Shown piece after piece: positions 45,382 through 55,297 of a DNA stretch of 64,000 bases. The stretch is from Saccharobesus litoralis. GTDB lineage: Bacteria; Pseudomonadota; Gammaproteobacteria; Enterobacterales; Alteromonadaceae. The stretch spans positions 4,752,065-4,816,064 of the forward strand of contig NZ_CP026604.1 of assembly GCF_003063625.1 (NCBI RefSeq), written 5' to 3'. A model generated the notes under the pieces. That model was not told where the DNA came from and made no database searches. It saw nothing but the letters and a program-made list of their open reading frames with translations. A program made the position numbers and the translations under genes. Each line of letters starts with the position of its first letter. The first letter of the stretch is position 1.

Positions 45382-45756
45382 ATGGCAAAAATCTTAGCAG
45401 TAGACGACCAACTTGTTATGCGACAAATGGTGAGTGTGGTACTTGAAAAAGCAGGCCATACGGTGACTACGGCTGAAGATGGTGTGCAAGGATTAGCTGC
45501 GGCAAGAAAAGAACATTTTGATTTAATTATTAGCGACGTCAATATGCCAAACATGGGTGGCATTAGTTTTGTTGGTAAAATTAAACGTATGGAAGCATAC
45601 CAATACGTACCAATTTTAATGTTAACCACAGAAAGCAGTCAGTACCGTAAAGACAAGGCTCGACAAAGTGGGGCTAGTGGCTGGTTAACTAAACCTTTTG
45701 ATCCACCTAGATTAGAAAATGCGGTTAATCGACTCATCTCGAAAACCGCGCATTAA
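45382..45756 (+). CDS. CheY-like single-domain response regulator
   Basis: The 124-residue protein is a lone receiver domain. The acidic pair VDDQ is at residues 7-8, the phospho-acceptor Asp is in LIISDVNMPNMGG (about 52), the conserved Thr in LMLTTESS (about 82) and the Lys in LTKPFDP (about 104). It is CheY-sized but not in a chemotaxis operon, and it lacks an output domain. The partner kinase is unknown. AGGAG seven bases upstream fits the ATG. It is convergent with srmB. Confidence 0.93.
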   Translation: MAKILAVDDQLVMRQMVSVVLEKAGHTVTTAEDGVQGLAAARKEHFDLIISDVNMPNMGGISFVGKIKRMEAYQYVPILMLTTESSQYRKDKARQSGASGWLTKPFDPPRLENAVNRLISKTAH

Positions 45757-45794
45757 TAGTTCATCCCTTAAGGCAGCTATTTGAGCTAATTGTA

Positions 45795-47048
45795 TTAGCG
45801 TCTTTTAGCTGCTTTTTTTTGCTTGCCTTTAATCACTCGATTACGTGTAACGCCTGGTTTAGATTTAGGCTTTTTCTTCTTGGCTGGGGGTTTAGCTTCT
45901 TTATTTTTTGGCTCCAACCCTTCAACAGCACGACGCTTTAATTTTTGTTGAGTATAGCGCTCTACTTTGCCAAGGATTTCAGCTTCGTGAGCTTCAACAA
46001 AAGAAATAGCCGTGCCTTTTTTCCCTGCTCGCCCTGTTCGGCCAATCCGATGAACATAAACATCAGCGGTTCGTGGCATATCAAAATTGAACACATGGCT
46101 AATATCATCAACATCAATCCCGCGCGCTGCCACATCGGTCGCTACTAAGGTTTTAACTTTATTGTTATTAAACTTATCAATTGATTGTAAGCGTTTATCC
46201 TGCGGCATATCACCTTGCAACCAACAGCAAGACAATTGAGCTGCACCAAGTAAACCCACCAATTCATTTACCCGTTCACGGGTTTTAACAAATACAACTG
46301 CCTTAGTTACGTTAGGATCGCGTAACCAATGCGTTAAAATAGCTAGCTTATGCTCACGACTATCGGCAAGGTGGATCCATTGATGAATTTTATTACTTTC
46401 TTTACGCGGAGGCTTGGCTTCTAGTTTAATCGGATCATTTAATACATCATTTGCAAACTTGATAACCCCACCACCTTCTAACGTCGCAGAAAACAGCATA
46501 GTTTGTTTACGATTAATCGACTCATCTGCCACACGCTGCATAGTGCCACGAAAGCCCATATCTAACATGCGATCGGCTTCGTCTAAAATTAACCATTCAA
46601 TGTCACGGCAGTCAAATTTTTCTTCTTCAATATATTCCAGTAACCTGCCAGGAGTCGCGACTAATAAATCGACCTTAGTTTCCAGCAATTCTTTATGCGA
46701 ACCATAGTTGATCCCACCGGTTACTAAGCCACATTTGAACTCGGTATATTTACTATACAGCAAGGCGTTATCGTATATTTGCACCGCCAGTTCACGAGTG
46801 GGTGCCATAATTAACACTCTAACACCCAAGGCATTTTTACTGCGTGGAAAATCTAGCAAGTGCTGCAATGCAGGTAATAAAAAAGCGGCTGTTTTTCCAG
46901 TTCCTGTCGGCGCACTACCCAGTATATCCTGTGCTTCCATGGCATGTGGGATCACCATTTTTTGAATTGTGGTTGGTGCTTTATACCCAGCTTCAGATAC
47001 TGCTTGAATGATGGATTCATCTAATTCTAATTGTTCGAAACTGGTCAT
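45795..47048 (-). CDS. srmB: DEAD-box RNA helicase SrmB
   Basis: The 417-residue helicase acts early in 50S ribosomal subunit assembly. Motifs in order are the Q motif (YKAPTTIQKMVIP), I (APTGTGKT), Ia (PTRELA), Ib (TPGRL), II (LDEADRMLDMGF), III (SAT), IV-V (VKTRERVNEL, TDVAARGIDVDD) and VI (HRIGRTGRAG). The core is closest to SrmB (LGSAPTGTGKTAAFLLPALQ and HLLDFPR). A basic Lys-rich tail (about 380-417) should bind RNA. GGAG lies six bases before the ATG. Confidence 0.94.
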   Translation of the reverse strand: MTSFEQLELDESIIQAVSEAGYKAPTTIQKMVIPHAMEAQDILGSAPTGTGKTAAFLLPALQHLLDFPRSKNALGVRVLIMAPTRELAVQIYDNALLYSKYTEFKCGLVTGGINYGSHKELLETKVDLLVATPGRLLEYIEEEKFDCRDIEWLILDEADRMLDMGFRGTMQRVADESINRKQTMLFSATLEGGGVIKFANDVLNDPIKLEAKPPRKESNKIHQWIHLADSREHKLAILTHWLRDPNVTKAVVFVKTRERVNELVGLLGAAQLSCCWLQGDMPQDKRLQSIDKFNNNKVKTLVATDVAARGIDVDDISHVFNFDMPRTADVYVHRIGRTGRAGKKGTAISFVEAHEAEILGKVERYTQQKLKRRAVEGLEPKNKEAKPPAKKKKPKSKPGVTRNRVIKGKQKKAAKRR

Positions 47049-47097
47049 GTTTATCTCCTACAGAAAAGTGCGCGTATTCTAACGATAAGCCAGATAC

Positions 47098-47133
47098 AAA
47101 AAAAGCCCGATGGCATCAACCAACGAGCTTTTT
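47098..47133 (-). terminator. rho-independent terminator of pgi
   Basis: Read leftward, AAAAAGCTCG pairs with CGGGCTTTTT (one G-T pair) around a 16-base loop and ends in a T-run. It lies 35 bp after the pgi stop and upstream of srmB. Confidence 0.75.
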
Positions 47134-47167
47134 ATCATTTATCTGCTTATTCACGCAGATTAGCTGG

Positions 47168-48805
47168 TTATCTATTGCGGAATTTCTCAATTAACGCATT
47201 AGTTGAGCTGTCACCATCTAAAGCAATAGAGCTGTCTTCAAGTTTAGCTAGTACATCATTACCTAATACTTTGCCTAACTCTACACCCCATTGGTCAAAT
47301 GAGTTTATGCCCCAAACAATACCTTGTACAAACACTTTATGCTCATAAAGCGCAATTAAGTTACCTAAGGTTTTAGGCGTTAACTTGCTGAACAATAATG
47401 TATTGCTTGGCTTGTTACCTTCAAACACACGCTGAGGAATTTCTTTAGCAATCGCCTCTTCGCTAACGCCTTTAGCTAATAATTCGGCGCGCACTTCGTC
47501 TTCTGTCTTACCTTGCATTAACGCTTGAGTTTGACCAAAGCAGTTTGATGCTAACATAGCATGATGATTTGAGACTTCATGTTGCGAATGCAATGGCAAC
47601 ATAAAGTCGGCAGGAATAAGTACTTTACCTTGATGAATTAACTGATGGAAAGCATGCTGACCATTAGTCCCTTCGCCACCCCAAATAACAGGGCCAGTTT
47701 CATAATCTAAGTACTCACCGCTTGGCGTTGCTGACTTACCATTAGATTCCATATCTAACTGCTGAACATAAGCAGGGAATGCACGTAAATAATGGTCGTA
47801 TGGCAACAATACGTGGCTTTGCGCACCAAAGAAGTTAATGTACCAAACGCCTAACAAGCCAAGAATAGCAGGCAAGTTTTCTTCTAATGGCGCGGTTTTA
47901 AAGTGGACATCCATTTCATAAGCACCTGATAACAATTCTTCAAAGTTATCAAAACCTAATGACAAGGCGATTGGTAAACCAATGGCTGACCATAATGAAT
48001 AACGACCGCCAACCCAGTCCCACATAGGAAAGATGTTGTCTTCTGCAATACCAAACTCTGTTGCTTTAGCAATGTTTGAAGACACACAGACGAAATGCTT
48101 AGCGATATCATCAAATTTACCGCCGCTTTGTAAAAACCACTCACGGGCTGTTTCGGTATTTTTTAATGTCTCTTGTGTACCAAACGACTTAGATGACATA
48201 ACCACTAAAGTACTTTCAGCCGGTAACGTTGCTAACACGTCATGAATGTGCGCACCATCCACGTTTGCCACAAAGTGAACTTTAATACCCGCTTGACGAT
48301 AGGGTTTAAGCGCCTCGGTCATCACTTTAGGACCAAGGAAGGAACCACCAATACCAATGGCTAATACGTCGGTAAACGCTTTGCCCGTATAACCTTTACG
48401 CGTACCATCGTGTATTTCATTAACGAAAGACTTAATCTTAGCTAAAGTTGCTTTAACTTCAGGCATTACGTCTTGGCCTTCAACCATAACTGGCTCGCCA
48501 GATAAATTACGTAACGCTGTGTGCAATACTGCACGGTCTTCACTGGTGTTAATACGATCGCCAGCGAACATACCATCACGCTTAGCTTCTACTTGCGCTT
48601 CGCGGGCTAAGTCAAATAACTTAACCATGGTTTGTTCAGTAATACGGTTTTTTGAATAATCTAACTCAATATCACATGCTTTGGCAGAGAACTTATTAAA
48701 GCGCTCAGGATCTTGTGCAAACAGATCACGCATATGTAACGATTCGACTTCAGAGTAGTGTGTTTGTAAAGCTTGGTAGCTTTTGCTTTTATTAAATAGA
48801 GCCAT
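47168..48805 (-). CDS. pgi: glucose-6-phosphate isomerase
   Basis: The 545-residue enzyme interconverts glucose 6-phosphate and fructose 6-phosphate. Sugar-phosphate and catalytic motifs are [18 protein letters not shown] (about residues 150), [15 protein letters not shown] (about 210), [14 protein letters not shown] (about 270) and [16 protein letters not shown] (about 380, catalytic Glu and His). Length matches the family. It is followed by its own terminator; tal lies upstream on the same strand, 194 bp away, so glycolysis and pentose-phosphate genes are neighbours but probably separate units. Confidence 0.98.
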   Translation of the reverse strand: MALFNKSKSYQALQTHYSEVESLHMRDLFAQDPERFNKFSAKACDIELDYSKNRITEQTMVKLFDLAREAQVEAKRDGMFAGDRINTSEDRAVLHTALRNLSGEPVMVEGQDVMPEVKATLAKIKSFVNEIHDGTRKGYTGKAFTDVLAIGIGGSFLGPKVMTEALKPYRQAGIKVHFVANVDGAHIHDVLATLPAESTLVVMSSKSFGTQETLKNTETAREWFLQSGGKFDDIAKHFVCVSSNIAKATEFGIAEDNIFPMWDWVGGRYSLWSAIGLPIALSLGFDNFEELLSGAYEMDVHFKTAPLEENLPAILGLLGVWYINFFGAQSHVLLPYDHYLRAFPAYVQQLDMESNGKSATPSGEYLDYETGPVIWGGEGTNGQHAFHQLIHQGKVLIPADFMLPLHSQHEVSNHHAMLASNCFGQTQALMQGKTEDEVRAELLAKGVSEEAIAKEIPQRVFEGNKPSNTLLFSKLTPKTLGNLIALYEHKVFVQGIVWGINSFDQWGVELGKVLGNDVLAKLEDSSIALDGDSSTNALIEKFRNR

Positions 48806-48968
48806 AAAATATCTGCTTTGTTTATGTGGTCGGGGGGAACGAGCTGATTCTTGTTTTTAGTATGCTCAGCACTATTAAATTTTCAAATTGTTGAAAAAGG
48901 ATGACAACAGGGAAAAAATATGTCTTTTTCTCAACAATCACTGCCCTTGTTGCAGCAACATAAAGAAC

Positions 48969-48992
48969 ATCAGGCCGCGAGAGCGGCCTGAT
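48969..48992 (-). terminator. strong hairpin downstream of tal
   Basis: ATCAGGCCGC-GAGA-GCGGCCTGAT is a 10-bp GC-rich perfect stem with a tetraloop, eight bases beyond the tal stop codon. On the minus strand only a loose T-rich sequence follows, so it is a strong hairpin but not a perfect intrinsic terminator. Confidence 0.7.
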
Positions 48993-48999
48993 AAAACCA

Positions 49000-49956
49000 T
49001 TAAGCTAATTGAGCGCGTAAAGTCGCTTCAAGCTTAAGTTGGTCTTTAGCGAAGTTGCGAATACCTTCAGCTAACTTTTCAGTCGCCATTGCATCTTCGT
49101 TGTGCTCCCAACGGAACTCAGCTTCAGTCATTGGCTCTGGGCGAGCTTTAACTTCACCGTTGAATGCCAATTTAACAGGCACTTCACCTTGGGTATCAGC
49201 TAATTGGTCTAATAAACCAGGGCCAATCGTTAAACGGTCACAACCGGCTAACTCTGTAATTTCATCTGTATTACGGAAGCTTGCGCCCATAACAACAGTT
49301 TCGTAACCGTGCTCTTTGTAGTAGTTGTAAATTTTAGTCACAGACACAACACCTGGATCTTCAGACGGAGCGTAAGCGTCTTTACCTTCTGCTTTTTTGT
49401 ACCAATCTAAAATACGGCCAACAAAAGGAGAAATTAAGTAAGCACCCGCTTCAGCACACGCACGAGCTTGAGCAAAGCTAAATAATAGAGTTAGGTTACA
49501 GTTGATACCTTCTTTTTCAAGGATCTCAGCTGCACGAATACCTTCCCAAGTTGAAGCTAATTTGATTAATACACGATCATTACTGATACCTGCATCGTTA
49601 TATAACTTCATTAATTTACGCGCTTTAGCTAAAGAACCTTCTTTATCAAAAGATAAACGCGCATCAACTTCAGTTGAGATACGGCCTGGGACAATTTTTA
49701 AAATTTCTAAACCGATGTTAACAGAAAGCTTATCACCTGCATCAATCACTTGCTGCTCAAGGTCATCTGATTGGGTTTTAGCCCAAGCAATAGCTTCATC
49801 GATAAGTGGTTGGTATTCAGGAATTTCAGATGCTTTTAATAAAAGACTAGGGTTAGTCGTTGCATCTTGAGGTTGAAATTTTTTGATCGCTTCAATATCG
49901 CCAGTATCAGCTACAACTGTCGTTACAGCGCGTAATTGTTCTAATTGAGTTGTCAT
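49000..49956 (-). CDS. tal: transaldolase
   Basis: The 318-residue enzyme transfers a dihydroxyacetone unit between sugar phosphates in the non-oxidative pentose phosphate pathway. [12 protein letters not shown] (about residues 27-38) is the family signature and the Schiff-base lysine lies in [19 protein letters not shown] (about 132). [13 protein letters not shown] and [10 protein letters not shown] complete the barrel. Length and sequence are those of class 1 TalB. Start and stop are clear. Confidence 0.98.
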   Translation of the reverse strand: MTTQLEQLRAVTTVVADTGDIEAIKKFQPQDATTNPSLLLKASEIPEYQPLIDEAIAWAKTQSDDLEQQVIDAGDKLSVNIGLEILKIVPGRISTEVDARLSFDKEGSLAKARKLMKLYNDAGISNDRVLIKLASTWEGIRAAEILEKEGINCNLTLLFSFAQARACAEAGAYLISPFVGRILDWYKKAEGKDAYAPSEDPGVVSVTKIYNYYKEHGYETVVMGASFRNTDEITELAGCDRLTIGPGLLDQLADTQGEVPVKLAFNGEVKARPEPMTEAEFRWEHNEDAMATEKLAEGIRNFAKDQLKLEATLRAQLA

Positions 49957-50356
49957 GTTTACTTACAATCCCGATTGTTAGTGTGTTTAGTTTCGACTAG
50001 AAATGTAGGCGCATTATACAGGAAACAAGCGAAAAATCAGTCTTGTGCATAGAATCGATTTTTATTAAATAGCGCATTTATTTTAATTAAATTTACAGTT
50101 AGGTGTAACATTTACTATTTTGCATATACAAATATCTAAATTGTCGGCCGACATTCAAAAAGACACTTACACTATAGATTAGTGCCCTGTTCACTTAGTA
50201 TTGTGAACACTTAATTCTTGGTTGAATTTGGGTTGTCGATGATTAAAAAGCCACGACTTTTCTTGCTGCGATATTTCCCTTTTGTGAAATAAATGTTAAC
50301 TTGTTTAAAAAGCAGGCAGGGTAGCCTGGATGTCGCCATATACACAGTAAACGCCT
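49957..50356. other. intergenic region between tal and the receiver-TPR gene
   Basis: This 400-bp gap holds the divergent promoters of tal and the receiver-TPR gene. TGTTCAC-N8-GTGAACA at 50188-50209 is a 7-bp inverted repeat of operator type. No credible open frame or RNA gene is seen. Confidence 0.4.
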
Positions 50357-52006
50357 ATGATTTTGCAAAGCAAATTTTATGCAAAGAAGAAAGTACTAGT
50401 TGTTGATGACTGCGAGCCAATTCGCTCTGCGGTTAAAGGTATGCTGCAAAAAATTGGCTTTGTTAATATTCAATCGGCGATCAATGGCCCTCAAGCACTG
50501 CAAAAAGCACAAGAAGTTCGCTGGGATTTTATCCTTGTTGATTTTAACTTAGGCGATGGCAAGGACGGTTACCAACTCTTTGAAGAGCTTAAGTTTAAAA
50601 ATTACCTAGCACCTCATTGCTGTTTCTTTATTATTTCAGCTGAAAACCGTCGCCCCCATGTACACGGCTTAGTTGAATTACAACCCGATGATTTTTTGCT
50701 TAAACCATTTACCTATCAAGGTATCGAAAAACGTTTTGCGCGCGCTCTTGCCAAAAAACGCACACTAACTCGGGTTTATGAAGCCATTGGCGAAAAAGAT
50801 TTACAAAAAGCCATTTCAGCATGCAATGATATAATCAAAAACGATCCCAAAAACTCCATGGTGGCGTTGCGAGCTAAAGCAGAACTGCTAATTCAAGCCA
50901 ATGAATTCCCTAAAGCCTTAAAAATTTACGAGAGTGTTTTAGAAAAGCGTACAACGACTTGGGCATTACTAGGCAGAGCAATCTGTAAAGTTAAACTGGA
51001 AGACTACTTTGAAGCTGAAGCGCAATTATTTGAATTGCTCGAAAGGCCAGACACCCAGCTAGAAGCATACGATTGGCTGGGTCGCATGAATATATACCGC
51101 AAAGACACAGTCACTGCTTTTGAAATGTTTATTGAAGCTGGCAAAGTTTCACCGCGTAATATTAATCGCCAACGCGCCATTGCCAATTTAGCGATTGCCA
51201 ATGGCGAAACTGATGAAGCCGTAAGAGCCTACGGGCGAATTTTAGCCAACAGCCGCTATTCTGTTTTTGATACGCCTGAAAACTACTTAAATTTTGCTCG
51301 CTGTCTGTTAGATTTGTGTAGTGATGCCAATAAATTAGATGTTGCCAAGCAAATATCAAAATGCACTGAGTTAATGCAAGATATTGATAAGCGCTTTTAT
51401 ATAGACACGGTGCAATCGCAAGAACATGTTTTACGCGCGCGAATAGACGTATTGCGTGGCAATATGGAAAACGCACGAAAACTACTCGAAGAAAGCGAAA
51501 AGCATGATTCCCCCTACGACAGTGTTGACGATAGATTAGATAAAGCCAAAGCTTATTTCGCGACAGGAAACCTATCACGCAGTGATGAGATTATGGAATC
51601 GCTGAGCGATGTCGCCGATAAAGACGATATTGTATCGGCGACCTTACAAGTGCTAATCGATAAAGAAAAAGAGGGGCATGAAGAGTTACGAGAGCGCATT
51701 CGAGTACTCAATAGCGAAGGTCTTAAAATGTACCAAGAAGGCCAATACCCCCAAGCAGTTGAGCAATTCGTTGAGGCCTATAGTTATATGCCAAGCAATG
51801 CCAGTTTAGCGCTCAACTTAGTCCAGTCGATAACTAAAGTCGGCACCTTTTTGACCCAAGGTCATAGCCCAAAAGAAATGAAAAGCATGTGTAATAATTG
51901 CGTAAGTATTATTGAGCAGTCAGACCTGTCAGAAAACAATATGCGCCGTTACCATTCATTAAAGCCTGAACTCATGCAATTGTTATCTGCTAAAGAAGTC
52001 GCCTAA
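50357..52006 (+). CDS. response regulator with C-terminal TPR repeats
   Basis: The 549-residue protein has an N-terminal receiver domain (VLVVDDCEPI at residues 13-22, phospho-Asp in FILVDFNLGDG near 61, Lys in FLLKPFTYQ near 114) and then about 400 residues of TPR-like helices (KAISACNDIIKNDPKNSMVA near 150 and LKMYQEGQYPQAVEQFVEAY near 460). The output is therefore a protein-binding scaffold, not DNA binding. Such receiver-TPR proteins occur in Vibrio and Alteromonadales; their partners are not fixed. No kinase gene is adjacent. Confidence 0.88.
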   Translation: MILQSKFYAKKKVLVVDDCEPIRSAVKGMLQKIGFVNIQSAINGPQALQKAQEVRWDFILVDFNLGDGKDGYQLFEELKFKNYLAPHCCFFIISAENRRPHVHGLVELQPDDFLLKPFTYQGIEKRFARALAKKRTLTRVYEAIGEKDLQKAISACNDIIKNDPKNSMVALRAKAELLIQANEFPKALKIYESVLEKRTTTWALLGRAICKVKLEDYFEAEAQLFELLERPDTQLEAYDWLGRMNIYRKDTVTAFEMFIEAGKVSPRNINRQRAIANLAIANGETDEAVRAYGRILANSRYSVFDTPENYLNFARCLLDLCSDANKLDVAKQISKCTELMQDIDKRFYIDTVQSQEHVLRARIDVLRGNMENARKLLEESEKHDSPYDSVDDRLDKAKAYFATGNLSRSDEIMESLSDVADKDDIVSATLQVLIDKEKEGHEELRERIRVLNSEGLKMYQEGQYPQAVEQFVEAYSYMPSNASLALNLVQSITKVGTFLTQGHSPKEMKSMCNNCVSIIEQSDLSENNMRRYHSLKPELMQLLSAKEVA

Positions 52007-52090
52007 GCAAAAAAGTCAAACTCAAGGCGGCTGACATCGACCCCGCAATGCCTTACAATACGCCACTTTTTCAGCCTTTAATTTATTGCC

Positions 52091-52648
52091 GTGCATCGTT
52101 ATCAAGATCTTATCAAACTCTTCGATTCAACCTTTTATCAAACTTATAACACGCGTCTAATTAAAGGTGATGAAGAGCCAATTTACATTCCCGCAAACCA
52201 AACTTGTGACTACAACCAAATAGTTTTCGCTCATGGTTATTTTGCCAGTGGTTTACATGAAATTGCCCACTGGTGTGTTGCAGGCAAACAACGACGTCAA
52301 TTAGAAGATTATGGTTATTGGTACCTTCCTGACGGGCGCGACAATCAACAGCAGGCCGATTTCGAAAAAGTCGAGATCCGCCCACAAGCCTACGAATGGA
52401 TTTTAAGCGAAGCCGCGCAATTTAATTACCGTGTTAGCTGCGACAACTTAAATGGTAGTGCTGAACCTGATCGCCATGCATTTAGACAGAAAATAAGAAA
52501 CGAAGTGGCAATCATACTTGAACAAGGCTTACCGCCACGAGTTGCAGCATTGGTCGACAGCTTGGCTAAGTTTTATAACACTCAATTACCACTAAAAATA
52601 GAACAGTTTGCTAAACAAGAAAGTACAATGAATAGTAAGGCAGCCTAA
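52091..52648 (+). CDS. epmC: elongation factor P hydroxylase EpmC
   Basis: The 185-residue protein matches EpmC (YfcM), which hydroxylates the modified lysine of EF-P. Iron ligands lie in FASGLHEIAHWCVAGKQRR (about residues 56-74, HEIAH) and the acidic residues of DFEKVEIRPQAYEWILSEA near 95-110 are conserved. The start is GTG. epmA and epmB are not in the window. The stop overlaps the next start by one base (TAATG), so it is coupled to the NAD-kinase-like gene. Confidence 0.93.
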   Translation: MHRYQDLIKLFDSTFYQTYNTRLIKGDEEPIYIPANQTCDYNQIVFAHGYFASGLHEIAHWCVAGKQRRQLEDYGYWYLPDGRDNQQQADFEKVEIRPQAYEWILSEAAQFNYRVSCDNLNGSAEPDRHAFRQKIRNEVAIILEQGLPPRVAALVDSLAKFYNTQLPLKIEQFAKQESTMNSKAA

Positions 52649-53787
52649 TGGTTAATTTAAGAATAGGATTAATCATAAACCCCTACGCAGGTATTGGCGG
52701 AGCAGTCGCATTAAAAGGCAGCGATGGTGAACAAACACGCGACAAAGCGTTAGCCAGCGGTGCAATACCCCAGGCACAAAATAGAGTCCTAACCGCATTA
52801 CAGAACTTAACCCAGTTTAGCCAACATTTGCATTTTATCACCGCAAGTGGCGACATGGGTGAAAGCTGCTTACAAACACTAGGATTGAGTTACAATGTTG
52901 CGTATCAAGTGACTAATCACCCCAGCCTAGCAGAAGATACAGAAAACGCGGTTACAGCCATTTTAGCGCAACAAGTGGATATTCTGGTATTTGCTGGCGG
53001 CGATGGCACAGCTCGCAATATATATAACCAGCTTGACGAGTCTACTCCTGTTTTAGGGATCCCAGCTGGGTGTAAAATTCACTCTGGCGTTTACACCATA
53101 ACACCAAAAGCTGCAGGCCAATTATTAGAAAAAATGCTGCAAGGACAAGTTATCTCGCTTGGCGAAGCTGACGTAATGGACATTGACGAAGCCTTATTTC
53201 GCCAAGGCCGAGTCAATGCTAAACGATATGGCGAAATGCAAATTCCTATGGATTTACGCTACGTGCAAGCGGTTAAATCAGGTGGAAAAGAAAACGAAGA
53301 ACTGGTGCTCGACGACATAGCCGCTGAAATAATTGACCAAATGGCAGACAATCCTGATACGCTTTACTTAATCGGCTCAGGCTCTACTACCCAAGCCATA
53401 ATGCAAAATTTAGGGCAAGCCAATACCTTACTCGGTGTTGATGCGGTAGTGGATCAGGCCGTAATAAACACAGATTTAACCGCCAATGACATTACACAAC
53501 TGTTAAGCCAATATGATAAAGTTAAACTGGTTATCACCTTAATTGGTGGGCAAGGGCATCTCTTTGGCCGAGGTAATCAGCAATTAAATGCCGAAAATAT
53601 CAAAAAGATTGGCCGAGATAACATTATTGTGGTTGCAACCAAAAGCAAAATCTCTAAACTGAATGGTCAACCACTTATTGTCGATACCAATGATACTCAT
53701 TTGGATCAACAATTAGCTGGGCCTATAAAAATAATAACTGGGTATCACGACACTGTAATTTATCCGATTGCAGAACCAATTCGCTAA
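52648..53787 (+). CDS. ATP-NAD kinase-like protein
   Basis: The 379-residue protein belongs to the ATP-NAD/AcoX kinase family: GLIINPYAGIGG at residues 7-18, LVFAGGDGTARNIYN near 115 (GGDGT motif) and PAGCKIHSGVYTITPKAAG near 145. It is distinct from the true NadK at 41251 and longer. Substrate uncertain; relatives are annotated as NAD kinases or acetoin-catabolism proteins. Its start overlaps the epmC stop and yfcL follows closely, so the three genes form one operon, a grouping typical of gammaproteobacteria. Confidence 0.88.
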   Translation: MVNLRIGLIINPYAGIGGAVALKGSDGEQTRDKALASGAIPQAQNRVLTALQNLTQFSQHLHFITASGDMGESCLQTLGLSYNVAYQVTNHPSLAEDTENAVTAILAQQVDILVFAGGDGTARNIYNQLDESTPVLGIPAGCKIHSGVYTITPKAAGQLLEKMLQGQVISLGEADVMDIDEALFRQGRVNAKRYGEMQIPMDLRYVQAVKSGGKENEELVLDDIAAEIIDQMADNPDTLYLIGSGSTTQAIMQNLGQANTLLGVDAVVDQAVINTDLTANDITQLLSQYDKVKLVITLIGGQGHLFGRGNQQLNAENIKKIGRDNIIVVATKSKISKLNGQPLIVDTNDTHLDQQLAGPIKIITGYHDTVIYPIAEPIR

Positions 53788-53806
53788 CACATATTACGGA
53801 ACACTT

Positions 53807-54073
53807 ATGTCAGAACCTATCTATGTACAAAAAATTTTAGATCAATTAGACACCATGATGGAGTCAGAAGACGCTGACGCCCTATTTATTAGCGGTTATT
53901 TACGCGGTCAAGTGACTTACGTTGTCGGCCAGCTAGAAATCAATCAGCAACTGACAGAAAATACATTTATTAAAGAAGTAAATAAAGCGTTAGTCACGGC
54001 AAGACAATCGGGAGAGTTATCATCGCAAGATGCCGAGTTTGTCGAACAGGCTTGGGCGACACTACTAAAGTAA
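53807..54073 (+). CDS. yfcL: YfcL family protein
   Basis: The 88-residue acidic helical protein matches YfcL: EPIYVQKILDQLDTMMES at the start, DALFISGYLRGQVTYVVGQL in the middle and DAEFVEQAWATLL at the end. Function unknown; it regularly neighbours epmC. The ATG at 53807, 19 bases after the kinase-like gene, is better than an in-frame upstream start at 53768 that would lie inside that gene; ACGGAAC provides a ribosome site. Confidence 0.85.
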   Translation: MSEPIYVQKILDQLDTMMESEDADALFISGYLRGQVTYVVGQLEINQQLTENTFIKEVNKALVTARQSGELSSQDAEFVEQAWATLLK

Positions 54074-54226
54074 AACAACACAAAAGTTTCCTCTTAATAC
54101 CTTCTAGCCAATCGAACAATACAGACAGAGTTGTGATCGAGGTCTAACCTCGCCAATCTCGTCTGGACTCAGGGCACAAAAATCGTTATCGTTGATTCGT
54201 GATTGAGTCAATGAAGACAAAAAGTT

Positions 54227-54811
54227 TTGGGTCAAATAAAAATCAATACCTACACCGCAACCATGGCCGCTATCATAGCTTGCATTATGTTAGCTACCCC
54301 CTCACCTGTTCTTGCAAAAAATAAATCGAGCCAATGTAAAATGGCTGAATCGCAATTAAAGCGCGTACAAGCCTTGCTAAAAGAAGGCACGCAAACAAAA
54401 TGGGGACGCGACCTAGTTACCTACCAATCAGAGTTATTTGAACAAGTCGATTTACACTGTTACCCACAAACAGGTGTTAATGCCCATAACAAAACGCGAA
54501 AAGTGATTCGAAAAGGCAGTCAAGACAAACACCTTCTCACCTCTAGACCACAAGTTAAAAAAAATTTAGCCTCGATAAAAAAGCATGAACTGCAAGAACA
54601 TCAAATTGCAGAAATTGGCCCAGCACGCAAACTAGAGCGAATATTAAAAAAATCGAAAACCTCCAAAAAATCTAAAGCTTGGCAAGCTTGGTATTCAGCA
54701 CCACCTGAGTGTAAAGGCAAACTAGATATGGATATGTTTGTTTGGTGTAATAAAGTTGAACGGGCCAACAAAGCAAAATTCGACAAACTGTGGGATAAAC
54801 GAAGTCAGTAA
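54227..54811 (+). CDS. secreted basic hypothetical protein
   Basis: The 194-residue protein has a signal-peptide-like hydrophobic stretch (TATMAAIIACIMLATPSPVLA, about residues 10-30) and a Lys-rich mature part with six cysteines, for example SSQCKMAE, DLHCYPQ, PPECKGK and FVWCNK, that could form disulfides. It starts at TTG (54227) or at the ATG at 54263, which shortens the signal; neither has a good ribosome site. I do not recognise the family. It stands alone before the 4.5S RNA gene. Confidence 0.6.
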   Translation: MGQIKINTYTATMAAIIACIMLATPSPVLAKNKSSQCKMAESQLKRVQALLKEGTQTKWGRDLVTYQSELFEQVDLHCYPQTGVNAHNKTRKVIRKGSQDKHLLTSRPQVKKNLASIKKHELQEHQIAEIGPARKLERILKKSKTSKKSKAWQAWYSAPPECKGKLDMDMFVWCNKVERANKAKFDKLWDKRSQ

Positions 54812-54966
54812 AATTAAATCACTGAACTGCACTTGCCTTGAGCGTAAAAATGGTTTGTTACAAGGTATTATATTGGCAGATAGTTAAGTTTGAAATCAAT
54901 AACCCATAGACTGCTATAGTTTATAAGTTCTGGGTAACAATGAAGAACAAAAAGAAAGTAAATTTA

Positions 54967-55079
54967 GGTGGCAACCTCGCCAGCTACACCCCGGCACATG
55001 AGTCACTTGCTGTGGCTGCTCCCTTCCGGGCCTGACCAGATTAACAAGCTATCATTGCGAGAGAACCGACAAGGTCACC
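54967..55079 (-). ncRNA. ffs: 4.5S signal recognition particle RNA
   Basis: Read on the minus strand, the region contains the universal SRP core: GGTCAGGCCCGGAAGGGAGC AGCC, with the GGAAGG tetraloop stem, then GTGACTCATGTGCCGGGGTG and TAGCTGGC, matching bacterial 4.5S RNA. The 5' end GGTGACCTTGTCGG and 3' end GAGGTTGCCACC pair to close the long hairpin. It guides Ffh to ribosomes making membrane proteins. Coordinates of the ends are good to a few bases. Confidence 0.95.
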
Positions 55080-55297
55080 ATAACGCGAAAAGCGGCGGCA
55101 TTATCCATAAACCTTTAGAGATTATCAAGCCATAAATCCAAATTGTTGCGGGTTTATGGCAACAATTTAAATCCTTGCTCAAAAAACCATCGATATTAGG
55201 TTTTATATAGCTTAGCAGCGATTTTTATAGGCTAAGTTGCCGCAATTCTGCTACCCTTAGCGCCAATTAATTTTGACCTAATTTTGTTGAAGATCTG